Shown here piece after piece: positions 15,826-25,725 of a stretch of 64,000 nt of DNA; position 1 is the first letter of the stretch, and each line of letters begins with the position of its first letter. Under the pieces are notes generated by a model that was not told the DNA's origin, searched no databases, and saw only the letters and a list, made by a program, of their open reading frames with translations. Source of the stretch: Alteromonas naphthalenivorans (GTDB lineage Bacteria > Pseudomonadota > Gammaproteobacteria > Enterobacterales > Alteromonadaceae); NCBI RefSeq assembly GCF_000213655.1, contig NC_015554.1, forward strand, positions 3,224,001 to 3,288,000, in the 5' to 3' direction. The position numbers and the translations under genes were made by a program.

Positions 15826-17094
15826 TTAAACGCCGAAAGCTGCCTTCAGTGCGAAGAAGAAAATAATGGAAAGTATTGCGCCTGCAGGCAGGGTAACAAT
15901 CCACGACACCACGATATTTCTAACAATACCAAGATTAAGTGCCGATACGCCTCGAGCCAAACCTACACCTAATACCGCGCCTACTAGGGTTTGCGTGGTA
16001 GAAATAGGTAAGCCAGTACCTGATGCTATTACAACCGTAGTAGCTGCTGCTAATTCAGCGGCAAAGCCACGACTTGGCGTAAGGTGAGTAATACCTTGGC
16101 CGATAGTTTTAATAACGCGATGACCGAATATAGCTAAACCAAGCACAATACCCAAACCACCAAGCGGTAAAATCCACCACGCTAGGTTGGCACTGGCATT
16201 AATTTCACCGCCAGAAGTCACCACACTCACTACCGCAGCCAAAGGCCCAATAGCGTTAGCAACATCATTTGAACCATGCGCAAATGCCATACAACAGGCA
16301 GTAACAACCATGAGTAAGGCGAACACTTTTTCCACATTGGCAGCTTGTAAATCAGCGTCTTCTGAACCGCTGAACTTCATGCGACCAATAAACCACTTAC
16401 CAATTATGGCTAATATAATAGCGATAATCACAGCCAATATATAACCGTTCACGGCGCTCATTTCTAAGCCTACGTGTTTAAGCCCTTTTTTAATGGTAAC
16501 TAGCGACATAATGAAGCCTGCTAGTGCCATATAGAACGGAACGTAACGCTTGGCATTTTCAAACGGAGATTTGGTTTCAAAGATAAGTTTATGGGCACTC
16601 ATGAAAATGAGGTATGCAATAATGCCCGAAATAGCTGGCGTCACTACCCAACTACCAACAATGCCGCCTACTTTGCCCCATGCTACCGCGTCCATACTAA
16701 CGCCAGTTGCGGTAAAACCGATAATAGCGCCAATAATAGAATGCGTAGTAGATACAGGCCATCCTAGCCAAGATGCAAAGGCTAACCATATACCTGCTGC
16801 AAACAGAGACGAAATCATACCGAGTACGAGGTACTCAGGAATAGCAGAAAAATACTCTGGATCAATAATACCCTTGCGAATGGTAGAGGTTACTTCCCCA
16901 CCCGCTAAGTATGCTCCGGCGAACTCAAAAATCATGGCAATAACAATTGCCTGTTTTATTGTTAACGCTTTAGAACCAACAGATGTTCCCATTGCATTGG
17001 CGACGTCATTTGCACCAATACCCCAAGCCATAATGAAGCCGACACCGGCAGCAAGGAGAATAAGAATGAGACCATAACTCTCGAAAAATTCCAC
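15826..17094 (-). CDS. Inorganic phosphate transporter, PiT family
   Basis: Low-affinity, ion-coupled phosphate permease of 422 residues with about ten membrane helices. The family's inverted-repeat signatures are both present: MAWGIGANDVANAMGTSVG near residue 25 and FAHGSNDVANAIGPLAA near 270, plus GWPVSTTHSIIGAIIGF and GLPISTTQTLVGAVLG. The start is GTG at 17094 with AGGAG about nine bases upstream. It lies downstream of phoU in the same direction, but a 289-base gap suggests a separate promoter. It belongs to the local phosphate cluster with pst and ppk/ppx. Confidence 0.93.
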   Translation of the reverse strand: MEFFESYGLILILLAAGVGFIMAWGIGANDVANAMGTSVGSKALTIKQAIVIAMIFEFAGAYLAGGEVTSTIRKGIIDPEYFSAIPEYLVLGMISSLFAAGIWLAFASWLGWPVSTTHSIIGAIIGFTATGVSMDAVAWGKVGGIVGSWVVTPAISGIIAYLIFMSAHKLIFETKSPFENAKRYVPFYMALAGFIMSLVTIKKGLKHVGLEMSAVNGYILAVIIAIILAIIGKWFIGRMKFSGSEDADLQAANVEKVFALLMVVTACCMAFAHGSNDVANAIGPLAAVVSVVTSGGEINASANLAWWILPLGGLGIVLGLAIFGHRVIKTIGQGITHLTPSRGFAAELAAATTVVIASGTGLPISTTQTLVGAVLGVGLARGVSALNLGIVRNIVVSWIVTLPAGAILSIIFFFALKAAFGV

Positions 17095-17383
17095 GGATAA
17101 CCGCTCCTGATCTTTACGCGATTTAAGCTAGCTACTGCCACATCACCCGACAAATGTGCGGCTATGACGTAGACAAAAATGATAGTTACACGGCAAAACG
17201 ATTCTTAGCAAAGGCTTAGATTATTTTTTGCACGAATTATACTTTGCTGCGGCGCATGATAGCGTAATCGTCTGCAGAGCCATAGTGAAAATCTACGAAA
17301 AAACAGAAAACGCAACGGAATTAAATTCATACGATGATAATTTGGGCAAGTGTTGCGGTTTTGTGACAGTTTTTGAGCATTTT

Positions 17384-18100
17384 TTAACTCAAATCTTCTA
17401 ACTTTTGATGAATGTTTTCTAGCGGCGTATGCCTTACATCCGTCCCCCTGGTTAAATAAACTACGTATTCGCACACGTTTTTACACCTATCTCCAATCCG
17501 CTCTAAGGAACGCATGGCCCACAACACGTCTAGCCAGTCTTGCATATCTTCTGTGGTTTTTTCCATTTCTGTGGTGGTGTAGGTAAGCAGGCGTTTATAT
17601 TCGCTGTCTATTCGGTTGTCTTGTTTATACACCGCCAAGGCTGCACTTTCATCCTGACGCGCAAACGCATCGAACGTACCCCGCATCATCGCCGCTACAC
17701 GTTCGCCGATTAACAACATGCTGCTTTTAATAGTGTCAGAGCTGGGTAATTTATTACGGGTGACCAGCTTAGCGATACGTTCTATTTCGTCGCCCATTCT
17801 TTCAATGTCGGTGATGGCTTTAGAAATGGTCATGATTAAGCGCAGATCGCTTGCCGTAGGATGGCGCTTGGCGATAATTCGAATACATTCTTCATCTATC
17901 TGGATTTCCATAGAGTTAATCTTAAGGTCATTCAACACCACTTTTTCTGCCAAGCCAGGGTGGTTTAATTTAAGCGCTTTTAAGGTATCTAATAATTGCT
18001 GTTCTACTTCGCCGCCCATGGTTAATACCGAGTTTCTTAAATTTTCCAACTCAATATTAAAGGTTCCGGAAATATGGGTATTCAGTGCAACCTGACGCAT
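17384..18100 (-). CDS. phoU: Phosphate signalling protein PhoU
   Basis: Two tandem three-helix PhoU domains in 238 residues. Conserved helices are evident: MGGEVEQQLLDTLKAL, DLRLIMTISKAITDIERMGDE and, in the second repeat, LDVLWAMRSLERIGDRCKNV. The (E/D)xxxD metal-binding motifs are retained. PhoU represses PhoR/PhoB when phosphate is ample and tempers Pst activity. It is the last gene of pstC-pstA-pstB-phoU, 36 bases after pstB, with its own AGGAG eight bases before the ATG. Confidence 0.95.
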   Translation of the reverse strand: MRQVALNTHISGTFNIELENLRNSVLTMGGEVEQQLLDTLKALKLNHPGLAEKVVLNDLKINSMEIQIDEECIRIIAKRHPTASDLRLIMTISKAITDIERMGDEIERIAKLVTRNKLPSSDTIKSSMLLIGERVAAMMRGTFDAFARQDESAALAVYKQDNRIDSEYKRLLTYTTTEMEKTTEDMQDWLDVLWAMRSLERIGDRCKNVCEYVVYLTRGTDVRHTPLENIHQKLEDLS

Positions 18101-18136
18101 TGTATGGCTCCTATTCGCAACTGCTGATTTTGTTAA

Positions 18137-18943
18137 TTAGCCGTAGCGGCCAGTAATATAATCTTCAGTCTGTTTCTTCTCTGGCATAGTGAATAGCGAA
18201 TCGCTGTCTGCATATTCAACCAATCGCCCTTGATGAAAGAACGCCGTGTAATCTGAAACTCGAGAGGCTTGCTGCATATTGTGGGTAACAATCACGATGG
18301 TACAACGCTTCTTAAGCTCAGCCATCAACTCCTCAATAAATAAGGTCGTTAATGGGTCTAGCGCTGAGGTAGGCTCGTCTAACAACAAAATATCAGGTTT
18401 GAGTGCTAGCGCTCTGGCAATAACAAGGCGCTGTTGCTGACCACCGGATAATGCATTTGCCGACTCAAACAACCTGTCTTTAACTTCATCCCATAACGCT
18501 GCTTCTTTTAATGCGCTTTCTACCGCATCGTCAAGGTGGCGACGAGTTTTAATGCCTTGCAGACGAAGCCCGTAACAAACGTTATCGTAAATACTCATGG
18601 GAAAAGGATTAGGCCGCTGGAATACCATACCTACTTGGGTACGCAGGCGCGACACGTTCACCTTTTTACTATTGATGTTGCGACCACCAATATTAATTTC
18701 ACCCTCGTATTTGCAGCCATCGTACAAATCGTTAAGCCTATTGAAGCAATTAACCAAGGTAGATTTCCCGCACCCACTTTGCCCGATTAATGCGGTGATT
18801 TTGTTTTTTGGAATACGCATAGAAATGTCGTTAAGCACATGCTTATTTCCAAACCATAAATTAAGGTTACGCACATCGATAGCCGTGGTGTCATCAGTGA
18901 TGTCAGCCACGTTGAGCGTATTGCGTTCAAACAACTTCAGCAT
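18137..18943 (-). CDS. pstB: Phosphate ABC transporter ATP-binding protein PstB
   Basis: ATPase of the high-affinity phosphate importer, 268 residues. The motifs are complete: Walker [11 protein letters not shown]-loop [17 protein letters not shown] (the PstB-specific form), signature LSGGQQQR, Walker [14 protein letters not shown] and the switch His in IVIVTHNM. The N-terminus has about 25 residues more than E. coli PstB. It follows pstA by eight bases. Confidence 0.97.
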   Translation of the reverse strand: MLKLFERNTLNVADITDDTTAIDVRNLNLWFGNKHVLNDISMRIPKNKITALIGQSGCGKSTLVNCFNRLNDLYDGCKYEGEINIGGRNINSKKVNVSRLRTQVGMVFQRPNPFPMSIYDNVCYGLRLQGIKTRRHLDDAVESALKEAALWDEVKDRLFESANALSGGQQQRLVIARALALKPDILLLDEPTSALDPLTTLFIEELMAELKKRCTIVIVTHNMQQASRVSDYTAFFHQGRLVEYADSDSLFTMPEKKQTEDYITGRYG

Positions 18944-18951
18944 GTAAAAGG

Positions 18952-20526
18952 TTACCCTTGTAAATAGCGCTTTCTTAACCGCGTTCTTAGTATAACTGCC
19001 AGCACATTCAATACAAATACCACTAATAGCAGTAGCAAGCAGGCGGCAAACATCATTGAAGAATTCTTCGCATCAGTATGACTATGAAAAGCGCCATCAT
19101 AAATAAGTACGCCCAAATGCATGAATTGCCGGTCTAAATGCAGATACGGAAATTCTCCATCTATAGGTAGCGTAGGAGCAAATTTCACCGCGCCAACCAG
19201 CATTAGGGGCGCGACTTCGCCTGCCGCCCTAGCGATTGCCAATATGACGCCTGTCATTATTCCGGGTGACGCAATGGGAAGAATGGTTTTAGCGATAGTT
19301 TCTACCTTAGTGGCGCCAAGGGCATAACTTCCCCGTTTTAACCCTTCTGGTACCCGCCGCAAGCCTTCTTCGGTGGCAACAATAACAACTGGCAAGGTTA
19401 AGATAGCCATGGTTAAACTTGCCCAGAACACACCTGGGGTTCCCATAGTGGGCGCTGGCAATTTATCAGCAAAGAAAAGTGCATCTATATTGCCGCCCAA
19501 GGTATAAACAAAAAAGCCTAAACCAAAAACCCCATAAACAATGGAAGGTACGCCTGCCATATTGCTAACGCTTATTCTTATGGCGGTGGTAAACGGCGTA
19601 TCAGGAGCGTATTCACTTAAATAAATAGCCGCAAGTACGCCAAAAGGCGTCACTATAATGGTCATCAAAAATACCATTAGCACGGTGCCAAATAGTGCGG
19701 GATATACCCCGCCAGACGTATTCGCCTGTTTCGGAGAATCAGTAAGGAAGGTAGCAATACGACTAAATGCCACCTGCCATTTTTCAAAATAGCTAAGCTG
19801 GCTTACATAATCGACGCTTTTAATTTCCGACACCCGAATAGCGTACGCTTGCGCATTGGCAAAAGTAACGCTGAGTTCGTACTCGTCTCGCTCTTCCTCC
19901 AAATGAATAACTTCATGCTGCCAACGTTCAAACTGAGTCTCTAAACGTTCTCTTGCCGGTGCATTTTGATCAACACCTTTGCTATCTAATGATGCCAAAG
20001 ATTCGTGAATGGGCGATAGTCGCTCGCTCCTAATTTTTTCGATTTGAGCACTAAGTGCCGATACTCTGTTTTGAATATCTGAAAACAGCGACAAGTCTTC
20101 CCGTCGGCTGTCTGGTGTGGATAAAAACTCTGGCTGTCCCAAAACAAAGCGACCATCTTTTGTTTTTATTTCGGCACTACCGTAGGCAAGTTCTTTGTTA
20201 ATAATATCCGTACTGGCCAACTGCATTTGTGAGCCGTAAGGGCTTTGCTCGTCAGCAAAGTGAACTTGATATATTTGCTCTTCTTCATCAGCCATATAAA
20301 GCTGAGCGAACATTTTATGTTCGGTTTTAGCACTTTCATTGGCTCCGGTGACCTTATAAGTCACATCATAAATGGGCTCTGGCCAAAAATACGCACCACC
20401 ACGAAAGGTAATAAGGAACAACACACTCACCAAAGCAATTAACAGCAAGCTAGTAAAAAACGCCGTTAACGATATCACTAGCGACTGGCGATGAACGGCG
20501 TTAAAGCCATTGAACATATTATTCAT
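18952..20526 (-). CDS. pstA: Phosphate ABC transporter permease PstA, long form
   Basis: Permease of about 524 residues, far longer than E. coli PstA (~300). A first membrane helix near 20-43 is followed by about 230 residues of extracytoplasmic sequence with a coiled-coil stretch ([17 protein letters not shown]). The usual permease domain then follows, with the cytoplasmic EAA loop around [20 protein letters not shown]. Long PstA/PstC variants are common in marine gammaproteobacteria. The ATG at 20526 is preferred over an upstream start at 20568; it overlaps the pstC stop by eight bases, indicating coupling. Confidence 0.92.
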   Translation of the reverse strand: MNNMFNGFNAVHRQSLVISLTAFFTSLLLIALVSVLFLITFRGGAYFWPEPIYDVTYKVTGANESAKTEHKMFAQLYMADEEEQIYQVHFADEQSPYGSQMQLASTDIINKELAYGSAEIKTKDGRFVLGQPEFLSTPDSRREDLSLFSDIQNRVSALSAQIEKIRSERLSPIHESLASLDSKGVDQNAPARERLETQFERWQHEVIHLEEERDEYELSVTFANAQAYAIRVSEIKSVDYVSQLSYFEKWQVAFSRIATFLTDSPKQANTSGGVYPALFGTVLMVFLMTIIVTPFGVLAAIYLSEYAPDTPFTTAIRISVSNMAGVPSIVYGVFGLGFFVYTLGGNIDALFFADKLPAPTMGTPGVFWASLTMAILTLPVVIVATEEGLRRVPEGLKRGSYALGATKVETIAKTILPIASPGIMTGVILAIARAAGEVAPLMLVGAVKFAPTLPIDGEFPYLHLDRQFMHLGVLIYDGAFHSHTDAKNSSMMFAACLLLLLVVFVLNVLAVILRTRLRKRYLQG

Positions 20527-22702
20527 AATAAGATCTACTGCGTAAGCGTTGACGAGTAAATTCAGCAATCGTATTTACAACAAACGTGAAAACAAACAGT
20601 ATGCCAGCGGTAAAGAACAGAATTTGATAATGCGCAGATGACACATCTGCTTCGGGTAATTCTATGGCTAAGTTGGCCGTTAATGCCCGTAAGCCCTCAA
20701 TTAAGCCCCAGCTAGATATTGGGGTATTTCCCGTCACCATAAGCACAATCATGGTTTCCCCGAACGCGCGACCAAAACCCAGCATAATCGCCGCCATAAT
20801 GCCCGGAAACGCGACATGCAGCACTATATATTTAAGGGTTTGAAGACGCGTGGCGCCCAACGCAAATGATGCATGCTTTAACTCATCGGGCACGCCCCCA
20901 ATGGCATCTTCAGCAATAGAGTAAATACTCGGTGAAATTGCCACACCTAAGGCTATCGCCACCACTATTGTCGTTTTTCCTATAGGGCTATCAGACTCAG
21001 CGGCTAGCATGTCAAAACCATCTACATTAATTAAGCTAAAGAACCACTCTGGCGCCCATACCACACTTATGAAACCCAATATGAATACGCCAAGTAAGGC
21101 AAATCCCAATTCAGCACCGCGTCGAAGTTTAGCCGGTAGGCGGTCGGCAACAGGGCGCTGAACAAAGGCCACGGCAATGAGTACAAATGGAACAACAATA
21201 AGAAAAAAAGCAAAAGAGAATAGAAACTGTTCGGCCATGGGGGCAAGCCAAATGGCCGCGATAAAACCAATAAGCACACTGGGAACAGCTTCTAACATTT
21301 CGATGGCGGGCTTTAGCGCATGACGAAGTCGTTCTTTAGCAAAAAAAGCGGTGTATATCGCTGCACCTATTGCTACGGGTATGGCAATAAATAAAGCCAG
21401 TAGCGACGCTTTCAAGCTACCTATAATTAACGGCGTAAGGCTAAACTTGGCCTCTTGGAAATCGGTGGCGTTTGTGGTTTGCCACACCGTATCTGCTTCG
21501 GTATATCCCTCATAATGTTGCGGCGCAAATAGCGATCGCCACGTAGTAATACCGCTTAAATTATTCGCCCGCCAAATGTAAATAGAATCATCGTTATAAC
21601 CGTAAAGACGGTTGCCAAACCAAGAGATAGATTGCATGGGCTCTGGTAAATCAATTGTCGTAACCACTTCACCTGATACTCGGTTTATAAATAAAAGGCG
21701 TCGTTTATCGGTAAGCGCTGCCACCACATTAATACTGGCATGCTCTTTTATATCAATTAGCCGTTCGTCCGCGTTCAAAAGGAACTGGTAGGTTTCAATG
21801 AAATCGAGCGTGTTCGCATCGCGATGTAATACCCAGCGGGTAACTTGGTTAGTGCCATCCTGTAAGAAAAACGTTCTGTCTTTCTCTAAAGATAAAATAG
21901 CAATGTCATTACGGCTGAGTTTCTCAAAAGACGCTAACAGTGAGAGCTGTGATTCATCCTCGAAAAGACGTGAAAGGAACAAGTGTGCTTCTTTTTCTAC
22001 CAACATCATTTGTGCACCAGGCAACAAATGTATTTTATCAACATTGGCAAAGAACTTATCAATCATTTGCGTGGGGTTAAGCTGGTTCACCCAGCGAATA
22101 AAAGTACCCGATGGTGTATGTAGCGCTATTGCCGCCCACTTAGATGAAAATGCAAATTGCCAAGACGTAGTTTGTGACCAATACTCGCCCGGTAAAGCAA
22201 AAGATATTGTAGAGGACACAAGGCTTGAGGGTTGAGCTAAAGGATCTGAATTATTCGCAATTAATACACTTCGATACGCTAACGATCTGACGGGCACCAC
22301 CCGAACTTGCCCGCCAGCAGAAATATCCACAATTGCATTTTCGCCCATTAAAGAGGTCGTCGCCAATTGATGATCACAAGGGCGAATGTAGTCGTGATGC
22401 TTAGCGAAATCGTGACGTTTGTAGCCATATAAGCTTAAACGGCAATCTTCACCGTTAGTTACCACTAATTGACCGCCAAGCAAATCTCCAGCGCTTTCTA
22501 CTTGGCTACCTTCGGGTAATGCAAGCTGGTGCTCTTTCTCAATATTAGGCACTAACGCCAGAGGTAAAGCCTGACTAACAAGGTGCGAAATTAAGATAAC
22601 CAGCGTCAGCAATACCAACCCACCAAAGCCGGTGACGATATATCGCCCCCACTTATCATTGCGCTGGCGTTTTTTATTGATGCTATCGCTGTAGGAAGTC
22701 AT
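20519..22702 (-). CDS. pstC: Phosphate ABC transporter permease PstC, long form
   Basis: Permease of 727 residues. After TM1 (about 24-46) there is an unusually large extracytoplasmic domain of about 370 residues with repeated beta-strand segments that could form a propeller-like fold. The canonical permease region starts near residue 430 (PLIIGSLKASLLALFIAIPVA), with the EAA loop VPDELKHASFALGATRLQTL. First gene of the pst operon; pstS is absent from the window. A set of TTACAC(TG) repeats precedes it instead of an obvious Pho box. Confidence 0.92.
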   Translation of the reverse strand: MTSYSDSINKKRQRNDKWGRYIVTGFGGLVLLTLVILISHLVSQALPLALVPNIEKEHQLALPEGSQVESAGDLLGGQLVVTNGEDCRLSLYGYKRHDFAKHHDYIRPCDHQLATTSLMGENAIVDISAGGQVRVVPVRSLAYRSVLIANNSDPLAQPSSLVSSTISFALPGEYWSQTTSWQFAFSSKWAAIALHTPSGTFIRWVNQLNPTQMIDKFFANVDKIHLLPGAQMMLVEKEAHLFLSRLFEDESQLSLLASFEKLSRNDIAILSLEKDRTFFLQDGTNQVTRWVLHRDANTLDFIETYQFLLNADERLIDIKEHASINVVAALTDKRRLLFINRVSGEVVTTIDLPEPMQSISWFGNRLYGYNDDSIYIWRANNLSGITTWRSLFAPQHYEGYTEADTVWQTTNATDFQEAKFSLTPLIIGSLKASLLALFIAIPVAIGAAIYTAFFAKERLRHALKPAIEMLEAVPSVLIGFIAAIWLAPMAEQFLFSFAFFLIVVPFVLIAVAFVQRPVADRLPAKLRRGAELGFALLGVFILGFISVVWAPEWFFSLINVDGFDMLAAESDSPIGKTTIVVAIALGVAISPSIYSIAEDAIGGVPDELKHASFALGATRLQTLKYIVLHVAFPGIMAAIMLGFGRAFGETMIVLMVTGNTPISSWGLIEGLRALTANLAIELPEADVSSAHYQILFFTAGILFVFTFVVNTIAEFTRQRLRSRSYYE

Positions 22703-22724
22703 TCTTATTTAATAATATTATCAG

Positions 22725-22752
22725 GTGTAAATTACACTGGTGAGCAGTGTAA
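22725..22752. promoter_or_regulatory. Overlapping dyads upstream of pstC
   Basis: TTACACTG (22732-22739) and CAGTGTAA (22745-22752) are perfect inverted arms around a five-base spacer. A second dyad, GTGTAA-A-TTACAC, overlaps it at 22725-22737. Together there are three half-sites 23-50 bases before the pstC start. This looks like an operator, but it does not match the Pho-box repeat; the binding protein is unknown. Confidence 0.5.
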
Positions 22753-22952
22753 GTTTTGTTATGCTAATAGCAAGCGAAAACTTTTGGATTAGTTCCGGCG
22801 AATAACGCCTAAAGTATGCAGCCTCAAACACTGTTGTTATCAAGGTTTATTAACAATACTAACCAGTAGCGCTTTTACAGTGTGGCTTATGGTATTACCG
22901 TAAAACCACAGTAGCAAACGTATTTCTACAGATTCTGGAATAGGAGTTTCTC

Positions 22953-23459
22953 ATGCAATCGCTCATTATTAGTATTATGGGTAAAGACAAGCCTGGTTTG
23001 GTTGATACGCTAGCTAAGTGCATCTACAAGCACAAAGGTAATTGGCAAGGCTCTAGCTTTGCACATATGGCAGGCATGTTTACCGGCTTTGTTGAAGTAC
23101 ACGTCCCAGCTGACGAAAACGAAAAACTTGTCGACGCGCTAAATGCCATTTCCGATTTATCGGTCCAGTCTGTGGCAGTGAATACATCACCCAATTCATT
23201 AACCAATCAACTTACCGTTGATGTGATGGGCAACGACAAAGCCGGCATAGTGCAAGAGTTAACCTCGGTGCTAAACCAATTTAACCTGAACATTCTTAAC
23301 TTTTCATCACGCTGCGAGAGCGCACCTAACTGGGGAAGTTTAATATTCAAAGCCAATGCCGTTATTGCGGTACCTGAAGGGTTTGATGACGATGCGTTAC
23401 AAGACGCCCTTGAATCGTTGTCGAACGACTTGGTAGTGGATATACAGGCCAAGCAATAA
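22953..23459 (+). CDS. GcvR-like double-ACT-domain regulator
   Basis: A 168-residue protein of two ACT domains: residues 1-75 (LIISIMGKDKPGLVDTLAKC) and 90-165 (LTVDVMGNDKAGIVQELTSV). The architecture matches the glycine cleavage system transcriptional repressor GcvR, which lacks DNA-binding ability and works through a partner protein. Each domain has the G-D/N-K-xG ligand loop. It starts at ATG 22953 with AGGAG upstream. It sits alone between pstC (divergent) and ppk. A direct role in glycine control is inferred from family only. Confidence 0.82.
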   Translation: MQSLIISIMGKDKPGLVDTLAKCIYKHKGNWQGSSFAHMAGMFTGFVEVHVPADENEKLVDALNAISDLSVQSVAVNTSPNSLTNQLTVDVMGNDKAGIVQELTSVLNQFNLNILNFSSRCESAPNWGSLIFKANAVIAVPEGFDDDALQDALESLSNDLVVDIQAKQ

Positions 23460-23537
23460 GGCCCTAGCGACACAGAAAGGTTTCAAATCACCTCGTTGAG
23501 GTAAAGGACTACGAATTAACCCTATTATATCTAAGGG

Positions 23538-23555
23538 TTGTCACAGTAATGTCAT
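23538..23555 (+). promoter_or_regulatory. Pho box upstream of ppk1
   Basis: TTGTCAC, four bases (AGTA), then ATGTCAT: the 7-4-7 direct-repeat layout of PhoB sites, close to CTGTCAT-N4-CTGTCAC. A third ATGTCAG half-site follows at 23562-23568 with six-base spacing. It lies about 50 bases before the ppk1 ATG. PhoB control of ppk is known in gammaproteobacteria. Confidence 0.75.
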
Positions 23556-23605
23556 TGACTGATGTCAGTCTTTGGCCATTTTAAGAAGTGAAAAAACGAT
23601 AAATT

Positions 23606-25687
23606 ATGGATAACCCAGAACTATATTATCCCAAAGAACTTAGCTGGTTAGCATTTAATGAAAGGGTTTTGCAGGAAGCTGCAGATAAGAACAACCCTGT
23701 AGTAGAACGTATTCGTTTTTTAGGTATTTACTCCAACAACCTTGACGAATTTTATCGTGTTCGTGCTGCTGACGTAAAACGCCAAATAACCATTGCCCAA
23801 AATGATGGCAACGAAGAAGAAGCGGAAAAGCAAACCGCGCTAATGGCGATTATTCAGCAAAAGGTTGTTCAGCTTTCCGACAAGTTCGACCATATTCATA
23901 AAGACGTTTTAAAAGCGCTCGCGCGATACAATATTCATATTCTGCAAAAGCATGAATTAAACGAGTATCAAAAGCAGTGGGTACGTAACTTCTTCGTCAA
24001 TAAGGTGCTTCGCCATATAGCCCCTATCATTATTGACAAGAAAATGGACTTGTTAAGCCGTTTAAATGGCACATCTGTTTATTTGTATGTCGCGCTGCGC
24101 CGTAAAGACCGCAACACGCGCTATGCGGTTATTCAGGTGCCTACGTCTGAAATGTCTCGCTTTATGCTTATTCCGCCGGAAAAGAGTCGAAAGAAAAAGC
24201 ATATTATTATGCTCGATGACATGATTCAGCTTAGCTTGGAAGACATTTTCCGCGGCTTTGTTAAATTTGACGAAGTCGAGTCATTTTCATTCAAGATGAC
24301 CCGAGACGCCGAATACTCTATCAATGACGAGATTGACGAAAGTTATGTAGAAAAAATGTCTGAGAGCATGAAACAGCGCTTAATTGCCGAGCCTGTTCGG
24401 GTTATTTACGACAACGATATGCCTGAAGATATGATGCAGGATTTACGTAAGCGTTTACGTATAACAAAACTCGATACCATGCATGCTGCAGGGCACTATC
24501 GTAACTTTAAAGATTTCATTGGCTTTCCAAACGTGGGCCGCGAATATTTAGAGCATGCTCCGCTGCCGGCTATCGACAGCAATGCTTTTTCCAAATTTAA
24601 TACGGTATTCGATGCCATTACCGCCCACGATATTCTACTGTATTACCCATATCACCGATTCTTACATGTTACCGAATTTGTCCGCCAAGCAGCATTCGAC
24701 CCTAGCGTAAAATCTATTCGCATTAATATTTATCGTGTGGCCAGTAACTCTCGCATTATCAACTCGCTCATTGATGCCGTTGATAACGGTAAAAAGGTGA
24801 CCGTAGTGGTAGAACTGCGCGCTCGCTTTGATGAAGAGGCCAACATTGAATGGTCTAAACGCATGACCGATGCGGGTATTCGCGTAGTGCTCGGCGTGCC
24901 AACCTTAAAAATTCACTCGAAGCTTTGCGTGATCACCCGCGAAGAACGTGGCGCGATGATTAACTATGCGCATTTTGGTACGGGTAACTTCAACGAAAAA
25001 ACCGCAAAAATCTATACCGATTACAGTTTATTCACTCGAAACCAAGAATTGGCCAATGAAGCGGTGGCAGTATTTGACCTTATTCAATACCCTTTCCGCC
25101 GGTATAAATTTCAGCATTTGCAGATTTCACCGTTAAACGCGAGAACCCGAATTCAGTCACTTATTCGTCAAGAAATTCAGCATTTAAAAGAAGGCCGTCC
25201 TGCGCAAATTACCTTTAAGATTAATAACCTTGTTGATAAGGAATTAATGGATGATTTGTATCGGGCCAGTCAAGCAGGGGTGAAAATTCGCGGTATTGTT
25301 CGCGGGATGTGTTCCATAATACCTGGCTTAAAAGGTATTAGCGAAAACATTGAAATCATCTCTATTGTCGATAGGTTCTTAGAGCACCCTAGGGTGATGG
25401 TATTTGAAGGCGGCGGTGAGAGAAAAGTGTTTATTTCTTCTGCTGACTGGATGACCCGCAATATGGACAACCGCATAGAAGTAGGCTGCCCTATTTACGA
25501 TAAAAACCTGCAACAGCGCATTGTCGATATTATGGATATACAATTCCGTGATACGCTTAAAGCGAGAGTGATTGACAAGGAACAAAGCAACAAGTACGTT
25601 GCTCGAGGCAATCGCAAGAAATTACGTTCACAAATAGAGATTTACGACTATCTTGTGAAAGAAGAAGAAAAAGAAGCAGGAAAATAA
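23606..25687 (+). CDS. ppk1: Polyphosphate kinase 1
   Basis: Reversibly polymerises the gamma-phosphate of ATP into polyphosphate, 693 residues, the family length. N-terminal signature YPKELSWLAFNERVLQEA; middle PPK domain; catalytic region with LKIHSKLCVITR, where His437 corresponds to the autophosphorylated His435 of E. coli Ppk; later HFGTGNFNEKTAKIYTDYSL and the C-terminal RFLEHPRVMVF/SADWMTRNMDNRIEV. The ribosome site is weak. Preceded by a Pho box and followed after eight bases by ppx, forming the ppk-ppx operon. Confidence 0.97.
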   Translation: MDNPELYYPKELSWLAFNERVLQEAADKNNPVVERIRFLGIYSNNLDEFYRVRAADVKRQITIAQNDGNEEEAEKQTALMAIIQQKVVQLSDKFDHIHKDVLKALARYNIHILQKHELNEYQKQWVRNFFVNKVLRHIAPIIIDKKMDLLSRLNGTSVYLYVALRRKDRNTRYAVIQVPTSEMSRFMLIPPEKSRKKKHIIMLDDMIQLSLEDIFRGFVKFDEVESFSFKMTRDAEYSINDEIDESYVEKMSESMKQRLIAEPVRVIYDNDMPEDMMQDLRKRLRITKLDTMHAAGHYRNFKDFIGFPNVGREYLEHAPLPAIDSNAFSKFNTVFDAITAHDILLYYPYHRFLHVTEFVRQAAFDPSVKSIRINIYRVASNSRIINSLIDAVDNGKKVTVVVELRARFDEEANIEWSKRMTDAGIRVVLGVPTLKIHSKLCVITREERGAMINYAHFGTGNFNEKTAKIYTDYSLFTRNQELANEAVAVFDLIQYPFRRYKFQHLQISPLNARTRIQSLIRQEIQHLKEGRPAQITFKINNLVDKELMDDLYRASQAGVKIRGIVRGMCSIIPGLKGISENIEIISIVDRFLEHPRVMVFEGGGERKVFISSADWMTRNMDNRIEVGCPIYDKNLQQRIVDIMDIQFRDTLKARVIDKEQSNKYVARGNRKKLRSQIEIYDYLVKEEEKEAGK

Positions 25688-25695
25688 AACCTTAA

Positions 25696-25725
25696 ATGAC
25701 TCAGCATGAAATGACTCAGCATGAA
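25696..25725 (+). repeat. 15-base tandem duplication at the ppx start
   Basis: ATGACTCAGCATGAA occurs twice head to tail with no gap or mismatch. Each copy supplies an in-frame ATG. Confidence 0.9.

Noticed and set aside
16187..17077. Plus-strand open frames antisense to pit
   Set aside because: They lack ribosome sites and mirror a highly conserved transporter on the other strand.
23460..23537. Hairpin around ACCTC-GTT-GAGGT after the ACT-domain gene
   Set aside because: Only a five-base stem without a T-run; too weak to call a terminator.
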